Source: Croceicoccus mobilis
Lineage (GTDB): Bacteria > Pseudomonadota > Alphaproteobacteria > Sphingomonadales > Sphingomonadaceae
Assembly: GCF_001661965.1 (NCBI RefSeq)
Contig: NZ_LYWZ01000027.1
Location: 62,001 to 126,000, forward strand
Length of the DNA stretch: 64,000 bases
Direction: 5' to 3'
The notes under the pieces were generated by a model. The model searched no databases, was not told the origin of the DNA, and was given only the letters and a program-made list of their open reading frames with translations. This document shows, one piece after another, positions 1-7,651 of this stretch (the first letter of the stretch is position 1; each line of letters starts with the position of its first letter). Both the position numbers and the translations under genes were made by a program.

Positions 1-798
1 ATCAGCAACAACGGCACCTCCTACGAGCTGGAGGCAGGCACCATTGTCACCGCCGGCACGGTCAGCGATGACATCAAGGCATCGGCAGAGGAAACCGGCG
101 ACGAAATTTTCGAGAAACAGCCAGGCCTGACCGACGAATTCGCCGATCTCGACCCGCCAGAGCCTGACTCGAATACGCCCACGGGCGTGTACACTTGCTC
201 GAAGACCAACAAGAAAAAGCTGAACGAGGGCCTGAACCCCGGTGATGACGGCTATGTCTGGATGGGCGTGGCCAATCCCGGCCTTTACGAAGGAGGCATC
301 ACGGTCAGCTGCGACACCACTTTCAAGCGCGGTGTCTATTACCTCAGCGGCGGATCGCTGACCATCAACGGCAATTATGCCGTATCAAGCGAAAAGGGCG
401 TGATGTTCGTGCTTTATGACGGCGCCGACTTCAAGATCAACGGCGGCGCCGACATCAATCTCAACGGCATGGAGAACGACCAGCTCCTCGCGCTCGGCTA
501 TACCGAGGAGGAAGCCAACACCCTTGACCGCATGCTGGTGTGGGAATCGCGCGACAACGACGAGAACAATGGCAACATCCTCAATGGGTCGAGCAACACC
601 TATCTGAACGGCGCGTTCTATACCCCGGTTAATACGCTGAATCTGCAGGGAACCGCCGACGTCGCAAACGCCTGCCTGCTGATCGTCGCCAATAAGATCA
701 ACCTGACCGGCACGCTCAACATGCGCGATTTCTGCGAAAATGATCCTGATCTCGTCAGCACGACCGTGATCTTCGGCACCGTAAAGCTGGTGGGATGA
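1..798 (+). CDS. TadG-like Flp pilus assembly protein, 5' end cut by window
   Basis: The reading frame is open from base 1, so the gene starts before the window; only the last 265 residues are seen. The visible part is rich in Gly, Asn and Thr, with short beta-strand-like stretches such as GGSLTINGNYAV and NLQGTADVANACL, as in the C-terminal part of long TadG-type proteins of the Flp/Tad pilus system. Two TadE-type genes follow with overlapping stops and starts, which is the usual tad context. It probably acts at the inner membrane or periplasm in tight-adherence pilus biogenesis. The family call depends mostly on the neighbours; the visible fragment has no catalytic motif. Confidence 0.6.
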   Translation: MSNNGTSYELEAGTIVTAGTVSDDIKASAEETGDEIFEKQPGLTDEFADLDPPEPDSNTPTGVYTCSKTNKKKLNEGLNPGDDGYVWMGVANPGLYEGGITVSCDTTFKRGVYYLSGGSLTINGNYAVSSEKGVMFVLYDGADFKINGGADINLNGMENDQLLALGYTEEEANTLDRMLVWESRDNDENNGNILNGSSNTYLNGAFYTPVNTLNLQGTADVANACLLIVANKINLTGTLNMRDFCENDPDLVSTTVIFGTVKLVG

Positions 799-1310
799 TG
801 GCGATGCAAAAATTCATCAACCGGCTGCGCCGCGACGAAAAAGGCTCGGCCCTGATCGAAACCGCCTTTGTCGCCCCCTTCCTCGTCTTCATGAGCCTTG
901 GCGGGGTGGAAGTGTCGAACATGGTCAAGCGCCAGAGCGAGCTGCAGAATGCAGCAAGCAAGGCGGCGGAAATCATCATGGCCGCCGCACCCGAAGACGA
1001 TACAGCCACCAGCGCCATGCTGACCGGCGTTGCCGCGAAGCTGGAAGCCGACACGGGGCTGACGACGCATGTGCTGGGCTTCGATCAGGATCCTGACGAA
1101 ACGAAGAAGAACGTCGCTTATGTCATGCGCCGCTATCGCTGCGGCAATTCGAAAACCTTCAAGAAGGCGGATACCGGCTGCACTGATTCGACGAATGCGC
1201 GAGAATTCATCGTCTTTCTGATGCGCGATGATTACACGCCCGTCTGGAAAGATTTCGGCATCGGCGAGACGCTGCAATACAGGGTCGAGAAATCGATTCA
1301 GATCGCGTGA
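795..1310 (+). CDS. TadE-family pilus assembly protein
   Basis: A 171-residue pilin-like protein. The N-terminus has the TadE signature: a basic leader, then DEKGSALIETAFVAPFLVF, a single hydrophobic helix beginning with a Glu a few residues in, as in type IV pilin-like sequences. The remainder is a short periplasmic domain with a Cys pair near the end (RYRCGNSK and TGCTDS). The ATG overlaps the TGA of the preceding gene and three in-frame ATGs lie within ten bases, so the exact start is uncertain by up to nine bases. The TGATG junctions on both sides indicate translational coupling in one operon. Confidence 0.8.
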   Translation: MMAMQKFINRLRRDEKGSALIETAFVAPFLVFMSLGGVEVSNMVKRQSELQNAASKAAEIIMAAAPEDDTATSAMLTGVAAKLEADTGLTTHVLGFDQDPDETKKNVAYVMRRYRCGNSKTFKKADTGCTDSTNAREFIVFLMRDDYTPVWKDFGIGETLQYRVEKSIQIA

Positions 1311-1747
1311 TGGACATGACCGGCAAGCTACGCACCTTCCTTCGCGATGAGAATGGCGCCAGCGCGATCGAATTCGTGATCCTGGCACCGATGCTGATCA
1401 TGGCACTTCTGGGCGTGATGCAGGTCGGTTTCTATATGCAGGCGCAGAACGCGCTGGCCAGTATTGCCACGGACATGAGCCGTTTCATGTCGGTCGAGTA
1501 TCAGCGCGACAACAAGATTACCAATACGCTTCTGGAAAACCGCGCCTATTCGCGGGCGATCGGTGCGCCTTACCTGCTTCAGCCCGAAGGAATTTCGGTT
1601 TCGGCAAAAGACGCATCAACGCAGACTATCAGCAACGTCCGCGAGATCGAGCTGGAACTGGGCTACAAGGTACCCAATGTCATGGCTTTTGCCAGCTTTG
1701 GGCCGATGGACCTGACCTACAAGAAATCAATCTTCGTCCCGAACTGA
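1310..1747 (+). CDS. TadE-family pilus assembly protein, second copy
   Basis: A 145-residue protein with the same plan as its neighbour: basic N-terminus, then DENGASAIEFVILAPMLIM and one transmembrane helix (about residues 18-40), then a small soluble domain. The ATG at 1310 shares its first base with the upstream TGA; a GTG three bases earlier is an alternative start. TadE and TadF-type minor pilins commonly occur in pairs after tadG, so this pair fits one Flp pilus operon. A strong hairpin with a U-run lies 24 bases after the stop and probably ends the transcript. Confidence 0.8.
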   Translation: MDMTGKLRTFLRDENGASAIEFVILAPMLIMALLGVMQVGFYMQAQNALASIATDMSRFMSVEYQRDNKITNTLLENRAYSRAIGAPYLLQPEGISVSAKDASTQTISNVREIELELGYKVPNVMAFASFGPMDLTYKKSIFVPN

Positions 1748-1770
1748 CGGTATTCGACAGCCATGATGCA

Positions 1771-1804
1771 AAAAGGGCCGCCCGACACTTGGGCGGCCCT
1801 TTTC
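1771..1804. terminator. Bidirectional intrinsic terminator between tad operon and pdhB
   Basis: A GGGCCGCCC / GGGCGGCCC stem with a seven-base loop, flanked by AAAA on the left and TTTT on the right. It lies between converging genes and can serve both strands. Confidence 0.85.
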
Positions 1805-1824
1805 ATTTGTCATCCTGCCTGCCG

Positions 1825-3213
1825 TCAATCGACGTAGCAGACCTTCTTCGCCGCCTTGACGATGCGGTCGGCATCGATCAGCGCCAGCTTCTCAAGGTTC
1901 GCCGCATAAGGCAGCGGCACGTCTTCGTTGGCAACGCGCAGGACCGGGGCGTCGAGGTCGTCGAAGCCCTGCTCCATGCAGACCGCGATGATCTCGCTCG
2001 CGATCGAGCAGACCGGGAAGCCTTCCTCGGCGACGACCAGGCGGTTGGTCTTCTTGAGCGAAGCCAGCACCGTTTCGGTATCGAGCGGACGCAGCGAGCG
2101 CAGGTCGATCACTTCCGCGTCGATCCCCTCGCCTGCCAGCTTCTCCGCCGCTTCCAGCGCGAAGCCGACACCGATGGAGTACGAGACGATCGTCACGTCC
2201 GAACCTTCGCGCATGATGCGCGCCTTGCCGATGGGCAGAACCCAGTCGTCAACGTCGGGCACATCGAAGCTCTTGCCGTACATCAGCTCGTTTTCGAGAA
2301 ACACGACCGGATCGGGCGAACGGATCGCTGCCTTCAGCAGGCCCTTGGCATCGCGGCTGTCATAAGGCGCAAGCACGACCAGACCGGGGACCGAGGCGTA
2401 CCAAGGGCCATAGTTCTGCGAGTGCTGCGCACCCACGCGGCTGGCAGCGCCATTGGGGCCACGGAACACAACCGGGCAACGCATCTGGCCGCCCGACATG
2501 TAATTGGTCTTGGCCGCCGAGTTGATGATGTGGTCGATCGCCTGCATGGCGAAGTTGAAGGTCATGAACTCGACGATGGGCTTCAGGCCGCCCATCGCAG
2601 CGCCCGTACCGATGCCGGCAAAGCCATATTCGGTGATCGGCGTGTCGATGACACGCTTGTCGCCAAATTCGTCCAGCAGGCCCTGCGTTACCTTGTACGC
2701 GCCCTGATATTCGGCGACTTCCTCGCCCATCACGAAGACGGTCTCGTCGGCACGCATTTCCTCGGCCATCGCGTCGCGCAATGCTTCGCGCACTGTGGTC
2801 GAGGTCATCGAGGTGCCCTCGGCGATCTCGGGATCGTTGGCGCGTTCCTTGGGGGCGGGCTTTGCCTCGGGCGGCTGCGCGCCTTCGCTCGGCTCGGCCT
2901 CGCGGCCCACGTCCTTGCCTTCGCCCGGAACGTCCTTGACCTCTGCCGCAGCGCCGCCGTCGACATCGCTGGCGTCGCCGTCGAGTACTGCGATCACGGT
3001 GCCGACCTTCACGTTCTCCGTCCCTTCCGGAACGGTGATCGCGCCGACGGTGCCTTCATCGATGCACTCGAATTCCATGGTCGCCTTGTCGGTCTCGATC
3101 TCGGCGATGATGTCGCCGGGCGACACGCTGTCACCTTCCTTGACCAGCCACTTGGCAAGCGTGCCTTCCTCCATCGTCGGGGAAAGCGCGGGCATCTTGA
3201 TCTGGGTCGCCAT
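1825..3213 (-). CDS. pdhB: Pyruvate dehydrogenase E1 component subunit beta, lipoyl-fused
   Basis: E1 beta of the pyruvate dehydrogenase complex, which with PdhA decarboxylates pyruvate and acetylates the lipoyl group of E2. The 462 residues hold an N-terminal lipoyl domain (about 1-80, lipoyl-Lys at 43 in ETDKATME), a linker of about 55 residues rich in Ala, Pro, Glu and Asp, then the E1 beta domain (from about 138, starting [14 protein letters not shown]). The lipoyl fusion on E1 beta is typical of alphaproteobacteria. Its ATG overlaps the TGA of pdhA (ATGA), so the two subunits are translationally coupled. No E2 or E3 gene is in the window. Confidence 0.95.
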   Translation of the reverse strand: MATQIKMPALSPTMEEGTLAKWLVKEGDSVSPGDIIAEIETDKATMEFECIDEGTVGAITVPEGTENVKVGTVIAVLDGDASDVDGGAAAEVKDVPGEGKDVGREAEPSEGAQPPEAKPAPKERANDPEIAEGTSMTSTTVREALRDAMAEEMRADETVFVMGEEVAEYQGAYKVTQGLLDEFGDKRVIDTPITEYGFAGIGTGAAMGGLKPIVEFMTFNFAMQAIDHIINSAAKTNYMSGGQMRCPVVFRGPNGAASRVGAQHSQNYGPWYASVPGLVVLAPYDSRDAKGLLKAAIRSPDPVVFLENELMYGKSFDVPDVDDWVLPIGKARIMREGSDVTIVSYSIGVGFALEAAEKLAGEGIDAEVIDLRSLRPLDTETVLASLKKTNRLVVAEEGFPVCSIASEIIAVCMEQGFDDLDAPVLRVANEDVPLPYAANLEKLALIDADRIVKAAKKVCYVD

Positions 3214-4274
3214 CAGTAGTTCTCCACCAGCACGTCGGTGTAGAGCTCGGATGCTTCCGGTTCAGGCGAACTCTCGGCGAAATCCGCCGCCTCGTTCACG
3301 GTGGAACGGATGTCCTTTTCCATCGACTTGAGCTTGTCCTCTTCCACGCCGCGCTTGATCAATTCGGCCTTCGCCGCCTCGATCGGGTCGTGATGTTCGC
3401 GCATGTTCTGCACCTCGTCGCGGGTGCGGTACTTTGCCGGGTCCGACATGGAGTGGCCGCGATAGCGATAGGTGTTGAGCTCCATCAGCACGGGGCCGCC
3501 GCCGCCGCGCACATGCTCCAGCGCAACCTCGACCGCGCCGCGCACGGCGAGCACGTCCATGCCGTCAACGTCCATGCCCGGAATGCGGAAGGCGCTGCCG
3601 CGGCGGTGGAACTCGGTCTCTGCCGAGGAACGCGCGGTGCTGGTGCCCATGGCGTACTGGTTGTTCTCGATCACGAAGATGATCGGAAGTTGCCAGAGCG
3701 AGGCCATATTGAAGGTTTCATAGACCTGGCCCTGGTTCGCCGCGCCATCGCCGAAATAGGCAAGGCATACGCCGCCGTCTTCCCGGTACTTGTGCGCAAA
3801 GGCAAGCCCTGCGCCCAGCGGCACCTGGGCGCCGACGATGCCGTGGCCGCCATAGAACGCATGTTCGGTCGAGAACATGTGCATCGAACCGCCCTTGCCC
3901 TTGGAGATACCGGCCTGGCGGCCGGTCAACTCGGCCATGATGATTTTCGGGTCGATGCCATAGGCCAGCATGTGACCATGGTCACGATAACCGGTGATGA
4001 CGCTGTCCTTGCCCTCGGTCAGGGCGGACTGCAGGCCGACGGCAACCGCCTCCTGCCCGATATAGAGGTGGCAAAAACCGCCGATCAGACCGAGTCCATA
4101 AAGCTGCCCGGCCTTCTCTTCGAAACGGCGGATGAGCAGCATCTGCTCATAAAGTTTCAGAAGTTCATCGTCGGTAGCCTTGTACGAACCTTTTTCCTCA
4201 AAGGTCGTCTGCAGGCTGTGCAGCTTGAATTCGAGATCGTCGGACGGAGGCGTTACGGGTTTTTTCGCGGCCAA
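3213..4274 (-). CDS. pdhA: Pyruvate dehydrogenase E1 component subunit alpha
   Basis: E1 alpha, which binds thiamine diphosphate. The 353 residues include the ThDP motif, starting at GDGAANQG and closing at ENNQYAMGT, and the phosphorylation-loop-like region [16 protein letters not shown]-terminal residues 1-20 are a short polar extension. Length and order (FtsB-like gene, pdhA, pdhB) match the usual sphingomonad arrangement. The gap to the FtsB-like gene upstream is about 210 bases and could hold a separate promoter, though I saw no unambiguous one. Confidence 0.95.
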   Translation of the reverse strand: MAAKKPVTPPSDDLEFKLHSLQTTFEEKGSYKATDDELLKLYEQMLLIRRFEEKAGQLYGLGLIGGFCHLYIGQEAVAVGLQSALTEGKDSVITGYRDHGHMLAYGIDPKIIMAELTGRQAGISKGKGGSMHMFSTEHAFYGGHGIVGAQVPLGAGLAFAHKYREDGGVCLAYFGDGAANQGQVYETFNMASLWQLPIIFVIENNQYAMGTSTARSSAETEFHRRGSAFRIPGMDVDGMDVLAVRGAVEVALEHVRGGGGPVLMELNTYRYRGHSMSDPAKYRTRDEVQNMREHHDPIEAAKAELIKRGVEEDKLKSMEKDIRSTVNEAADFAESSPEPEASELYTDVLVENY

Positions 4275-4483
4275 GTCAGGTTTCCTCGTCTGCGATCAGG
4301 GCTGTAAGGGAGGTTTTGCCCTGATTTCGGGGTGCGGGTATATGGTCGAAACGCTTGAAGACGCAAGGAGGCTCCCGCCGATTCCAATTGCGGTTTTCGC
4401 AAATTCCAAGCGTCAAAGACAACTCGCACACGCACAAATCCGCATGGTGCAATGCAGCACCACGCTCACCCCTGATCGGGCGA

Positions 4484-4834
4484 TCACTTGTCGCGGGGGA
4501 CGACGACCTCGTCGGGATGAGCAACGTTGAGATTGCTGCGCAGCAATTCGCCGACCAGGTCAGGATCGGCATTTTCCGGGTCGAGCAACTCGACGCGGTT
4601 GGCGATCCGGTCACGCTCGGCTCTCAGCTTCGTCAGTTCGTCCTGCCGGTGCTCAAGCTTTTGCGAGCTTTCCGCCCATGCGGAAACGCCGGTGGGGCCA
4701 ACCAGCGCGGCGGCGGCCAACATGATCACGCCGAGCGCCGCGGCCATCTGGCCGATACTACGGCGACGCGCACGCGGCTGCACGGGAAGCTTGCGCCCCC
4801 GCCGTACAAGTCCGAATTCGTGCTGATCTGCCAT
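4484..4834 (-). CDS. FtsB/DivIC-like septum formation initiator
   Basis: A 116-residue protein with a basic cytoplasmic start (RRGRKLPVQPRARRR), one membrane helix (about residues 30-50) and a coiled coil (about 55-85, SSQKLEHRQDELTKLRAERDRIANRVELL). This is the plan of FtsB/DivIC division proteins, which join FtsL and FtsQ at the septum. A septum initiator gene just before pdhA is common in alphaproteobacteria. The short C-terminal segment ends in VVPRDK. The assignment rests on architecture and position rather than on a catalytic motif. Confidence 0.8.
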   Translation of the reverse strand: MADQHEFGLVRRGRKLPVQPRARRRSIGQMAAALGVIMLAAAALVGPTGVSAWAESSQKLEHRQDELTKLRAERDRIANRVELLDPENADPDLVGELLRSNLNVAHPDEVVVPRDK

Positions 4835-5041
4835 ACTCTAGCAGAATCACGGTTAAGACATAGAATCAAGAGCAATGATGGGAGTGTTAGCATTAATTCG
4901 GATCACAAGCGCCGAACCGAGTCAATAATGCGACCAAACGCCGCCGCAGTGCGCCACGCCTGCCGCCCCGCCCGTTTCGCCGGGCAAAGCTGCAAGCACC
5001 CGATTGCCATTTGCCGCACCGCTTCGTAAACGGGCCCCGGC

Positions 5042-5118
5042 GCGCCCGTAGCTCAGCAGGATAGAGCACCAGATTCCTAATCTGGGGGCCACAGGTTCGA
5101 ATCCTGTCGGGCGCACCA
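5042..5118 (+). tRNA. tRNA-Arg(CCU)
   Basis: A 77-base cloverleaf with encoded CCA. The acceptor stem pairs GCGCCCG (5042-5048) with CGGGCGC (5108-5114); the anticodon CCT is at 5076-5078 in a TTCCTAA loop; the T arm contains GGTTCGAATCC. It reads AGG codons. The sequence directly downstream is a decayed integration site, in line with the known use of tRNA-Arg genes as attachment sites. Confidence 0.97.
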
Positions 5119-5358
5119 TTTTGCCATAGAAGTACGCACTGGCTCGTCGCGTCGAGCGAATGCTATGACCCATGCTTCGAGCGCGCCCTTCGTGCCGTAA
5201 ATTTCGATTGATTGCTTCGTCATCCTGACTTCGCTGACGAATGCATTGACTTATCTTTTGCGTAGCGATGGATCATCGGAACTACGCAAACGCTTTTTCA
5301 GAATATCAGCGAAACGGATTACATGATCCTCGGAAATACGGATGTTTTTGTTTCCTAT
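5119..5358 (-). pseudogene. Serine recombinase C-terminal remnant with in-frame stop
   Basis: On the minus strand the frame reads [22 protein letters not shown], then [13 protein letters not shown], a TAA at 5251-5253, and then in the same frame VNAFVSEVRMTKQSIEIYGT followed by KGALEAWVIAFARRDEPVR, reaching the edge of the tRNA. This matches my memory of the C-terminal region of large serine recombinases (RFAxxLRxxL, FRKAYLxxFVxEV, IxGxKxALE). The catalytic N-terminal domain is absent; the frame is cut at about 5359 where IS3 sequence begins. A single nonsense codon in an otherwise readable frame suggests fairly recent inactivation. Confidence 0.55.
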
Positions 5359-5889
5359 CTGCCGAACCAGCGCTTGAGCCTCGACTTCGTCCACGATCAG
5401 ATAGCCTCGGGCAGACGGTTCCGGATCCTCAACGTGGTCGATGGCGTGACGAGGGAGTGCTTGGCCGCACTGCCGGACACCTCGATCTCGGGGCACCGTG
5501 TCGTACGCGAGTTGACCCGGCTGATTGCCCAGCGGGGCAAGCCCGGCATGATCGTCAGCGATAATGAGACTGAGCTCACCAGCAACGCCGTGCTGGCCTG
5601 GTGCGGCGAGATCGGCATTGAGTGGCATTACATCGCTCCGGGAAGGCCGATGCAGAATGGCTATGTCGAGAGCTTCAACGGCCGCATGCGCGACGAGCTT
5701 CTCAACGAGACCCTGTTCCTCAGCATGGCATATGCACGAGTCGAGATCGCCGCTTGGGCGGAAGACTACAACCGGGAGAGACCGCACTCATCCCTTGGCT
5801 ACGCAACCCCGGCGGCATTCGCCGCCAAACTGGATAAGCAATGGCCTGCTTCGACCGCGCTCATGCGCAATACAACCGCCCGGCTCTAA
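5359..5889 (+). pseudogene. IS3-family transposase (OrfB) C-terminal remnant
   Basis: From about 5362 the frame reads [25 protein letters not shown], then [31 protein letters not shown] and [16 protein letters not shown]. This is the rve integrase core of IS3-family OrfB (resembling the IS407-type group), with the DDE residues still visible: D in LDFVHD, D in VSDN and E in YVESFNGR. Two usually invariant positions differ from the common SDNGTEF form (it reads SDNETEL). OrfA and the N-terminal half of OrfB are missing, so it cannot be autonomous. The ATG at 5323 lies in the neighbouring recombinase remnant and is not the true start. Confidence 0.85.
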
Positions 5890-5905
5890 TCCCATCTGGG
5901 GGAAA

Positions 5906-5916
5906 CCTGGGGGTCA
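5906..5916 (+). repeat. Probable right terminal inverted repeat of the IS3 remnant
   Basis: CCTGGGGGTCA lies 17 bases after the transposase stop. IS3-family elements end in CA, and ends reading TGACCCCCAGG on the complement are typical of this group. No left partner was found because that end is deleted. Confidence 0.4.
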
Positions 5917-6352
5917 CGTCACCAGCACTCTCGGGGTCATCGCGATGAATTTCGCCAATTCCCAAATTGTGATGCTGTATGGCTCCTCCCGAATTCTTCG
6001 ATTTGGCGGCGGAATCGCAGCATTGTCGGGCATGGTGCTGGTCGCTTTGTTCGCCATGCCCTCCCTTCCCTTATTCTGGTCTGTATACGCAGCCCAATCG
6101 ACATATGTGGCAATGGTCGGCTTGATCGTGGCAAATTCCGTCGCCGGCGCCATGAACGTCGACCCGCAAAGTACCGGATCAGTTTCCTCGCTGGTCGGGG
6201 CGATGCATTATGGCGCAGGGATAATCGGGGCTTCGTTGGTCGCCCTTTTGTATGACGGCACACCAAGACCTGCCATGTGGCTCATCCTTTTGTTTGGCGG
6301 GCTTGCATGGCTGCTCGCTTCGCGCGCCATGGTAGTCGTCAGAACGGCGTGA
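5917..6352 (+). pseudogene. MFS (Bcr/CflA-like) transporter C-terminal remnant
   Basis: The frame reads GIAALSGMVLVALFAMPSLP, VGLIVANSVAGAMNVDPQST, VSSLVGAMHYGAGIIGASLV and MWLILLFGGLAWLLASRAMV before the TGA at 6350-6352. These are the last three or four membrane helices of a drug-efflux MFS protein; the segment with NSVAGAM, then GSVSSLVGAMHYGAG resembles the Bcr/CflA family. The N-terminal two thirds are missing, cut at the IS3 remnant. An internal ATG at 5945 could give a short membrane peptide but there is no clear ribosome-binding site, so I treat it as a broken gene. Confidence 0.65.
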
Positions 6353-6671
6353 AGGGCTATGATGGCCTCAATAAACAGTCTGGTATTACCGGCTGGTGAA
6401 TTGAACCTCGCATTTCGATTGCCGTACTTAAACGCGATAGCGGTCTTTTTCATGACGCCTTTTGGCCGATTGCGGACCGGCAGCTTTTGGGTGCGGAAGA
6501 AAGAAAAGCCGACACCGGCGCTCCCAACGGTAGATATTAAGGTGCCATAATATGGCGTAGCCACCGCCTTCGGCAAAGTCCGTCAACAGCAGACACCGCC
6601 TTTGCACCACGCCAAGATAGGTCGCTGCTGACTGTCGACGCCCTTGAAAGATGCGGCGTTTTACCCCTGCC
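6353..6671. other. Intergenic, no feature seen
   Basis: 319 bases between the MFS remnant and the cobA stop. A 63-codon open frame here has no ribosome-binding site and no recognisable motif. The base composition is lower in GC than its surroundings in places, in keeping with the eroded island to its left. I see no RNA gene or clear terminator. Confidence 0.5.
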
Positions 6672-7466
6672 TCAGGGACGGGCGAGCATGTCCATCTTGC
6701 CGGTTTCATTATGCGCGGTGCCCGCCATGCCCACGGCCTCACCGATCAGCAGCAATGCGGGACCATCTCCGATTGCGGTCGTGGCCATGATGCCAAGCAG
6801 ATCGAGCCGACCGGTAAACACACGGGCCGTCGGAAGGCTGGCATTCTCGACAATGGCGACAGGGGTATGACCGGCAAGACCGTGGTCCATGAGTTGGCGT
6901 GACACCTCTGCTGCGGCAGCCTTCCCCATGTAGATCGCGAGGGTCGCCTGCGGATCGGCAAGGGTCTGCCAGTCGAGGTCAAGCGCCTCGCCCGCGCGCG
7001 CGTGGGCGGTGACGAATGTCAGCTTGCGGGCCAGTCCGCGCAGGGTCAGCGACAGGCTGAGATCTGCGGCGGCGGCACTTGCCGCGGTGATGCCGGGGCA
7101 GATACGAACGGTCACGCCCGCCGCGCGGCAAGCCTCCAGCTCTTCCGTGGCGCGGCCGAAAATCGCGGGATCGCCGCCCTTCAGGCGCACCACGCGATTT
7201 CCTGCCAGCGCAGCCTCCACGATAAGGGCGTCGATCGTCTTCTGATCCTTCGAATGGCGGCCCGAACGCTTGCCCACATGGACAAGGCGCACGCCGGCGG
7301 GGATGAGGTCCAGCACACCTGGCCCCACCAGCGCGTCATGGAATACCACGTCGCAGCTGTTCAAAAGGCGTTCGGCCTTGCGGGTCAGCAGATCGGGATC
7401 GCCGGGGCCAGCGCCCACCAGCCATACCTCGCCAGTTGCAATCATCGCGTTACGGTCAGTGGTCAT
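6672..7466 (-). CDS. cobA: Uroporphyrinogen-III C-methyltransferase
   Basis: SUMT makes precorrin-2 from uroporphyrinogen III with two SAM molecules, the first step towards the siroheme used by NirB. The 264 residues show the family motifs: VWLVGAGPGDPDLLTRKA (residues 13-30), VFHDALVG, GKRSGRHS, VRLKGGDPAIFGRA and the LTFVTAHAR region. It lacks the CysG N-terminal dehydrogenase/chelatase domain, so those steps must be encoded elsewhere. The ATG at 7466 has a good GGAGG ten bases upstream. It is the last gene of the nitrate cluster and is preceded by an ANTAR-type leader. Confidence 0.93.
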   Translation of the reverse strand: MTTDRNAMIATGEVWLVGAGPGDPDLLTRKAERLLNSCDVVFHDALVGPGVLDLIPAGVRLVHVGKRSGRHSKDQKTIDALIVEAALAGNRVVRLKGGDPAIFGRATEELEACRAAGVTVRICPGITAASAAAADLSLSLTLRGLARKLTFVTAHARAGEALDLDWQTLADPQATLAIYMGKAAAAEVSRQLMDHGLAGHTPVAIVENASLPTARVFTGRLDLLGIMATTAIGDGPALLLIGEAVGMAGTAHNETGKMDMLARP

Positions 7467-7502
7467 CGTCGGCCTCCAGTCAAAGAGCGACGCATGAATG
7501 CG

Positions 7503-7594
7503 CGCCGCGAAACAGCCCCGATTGGGGCCATGCAGGCGGCGTCATTGCCGTATATGTCGTTAGAGGACTTTGCTGCTTTGCCCTTCCTTGGGCA
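7503..7594 (-). promoter_or_regulatory. NasT/ANTAR-type leader of cobA (P1, P2 and hairpin without U-tract)
   Basis: Read on the minus strand. P1 (7594-7579) is TGCCC / GGGCA with loop AAGGAA. P2 (7550-7537) is CGGC / GCCG with loop AATGAC. Both loops have A at position 1 and G at position 4. The 3' arm of P2 is also the 5' arm of a longer hairpin (7541-7503, outer CGCCGC / GCGGCG, inner GCCCC / GGGGC). Unlike the other three leaders no U-run follows, so classical termination is doubtful here. The cobA ribosome-binding site lies about 20 bases further on. Confidence 0.65.
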
Positions 7595-7651
7595 GGCGCG
7601 TCCGATCCTTTGGTTTTTACACGATTCCCTTCGCATCCGCAAAAGAAAACA

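Larger units (their letters stand above)
5119..6352. mobile_element. Decayed genomic island or integration scar beside tRNA-Arg
   Basis: Three unrelated gene tails lie in 1.2 kb abutting the tRNA 3' end: a serine-recombinase C-terminus on the minus strand with an in-frame stop, an IS3-family transposase C-terminus on the plus strand, and an MFS transporter C-terminus on the plus strand. None has its N-terminal half. I take this as the residue of an island that integrated at tRNA-Arg(CCU) and was then eroded. No second att copy was found in the window. Confidence 0.6.

Noticed and set aside
4922-5173. A minus-strand frame reading RPTGFEPVAPRLGIWCSILL
   Set aside because: It is the antisense of tRNA-Arg, another common spurious protein, and overlaps the recombinase remnant in a different frame.
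6359-6550. A 63-codon plus-strand frame between the MFS remnant and cobA
   Set aside because: No start signal or similarity to a known family; lies in eroded sequence.
6665-6677. A CCCTG/CAGGG hairpin at the cobA stop as a terminator
   Set aside because: Only five pairs, overlapping the stop codon and without a proper U-run.
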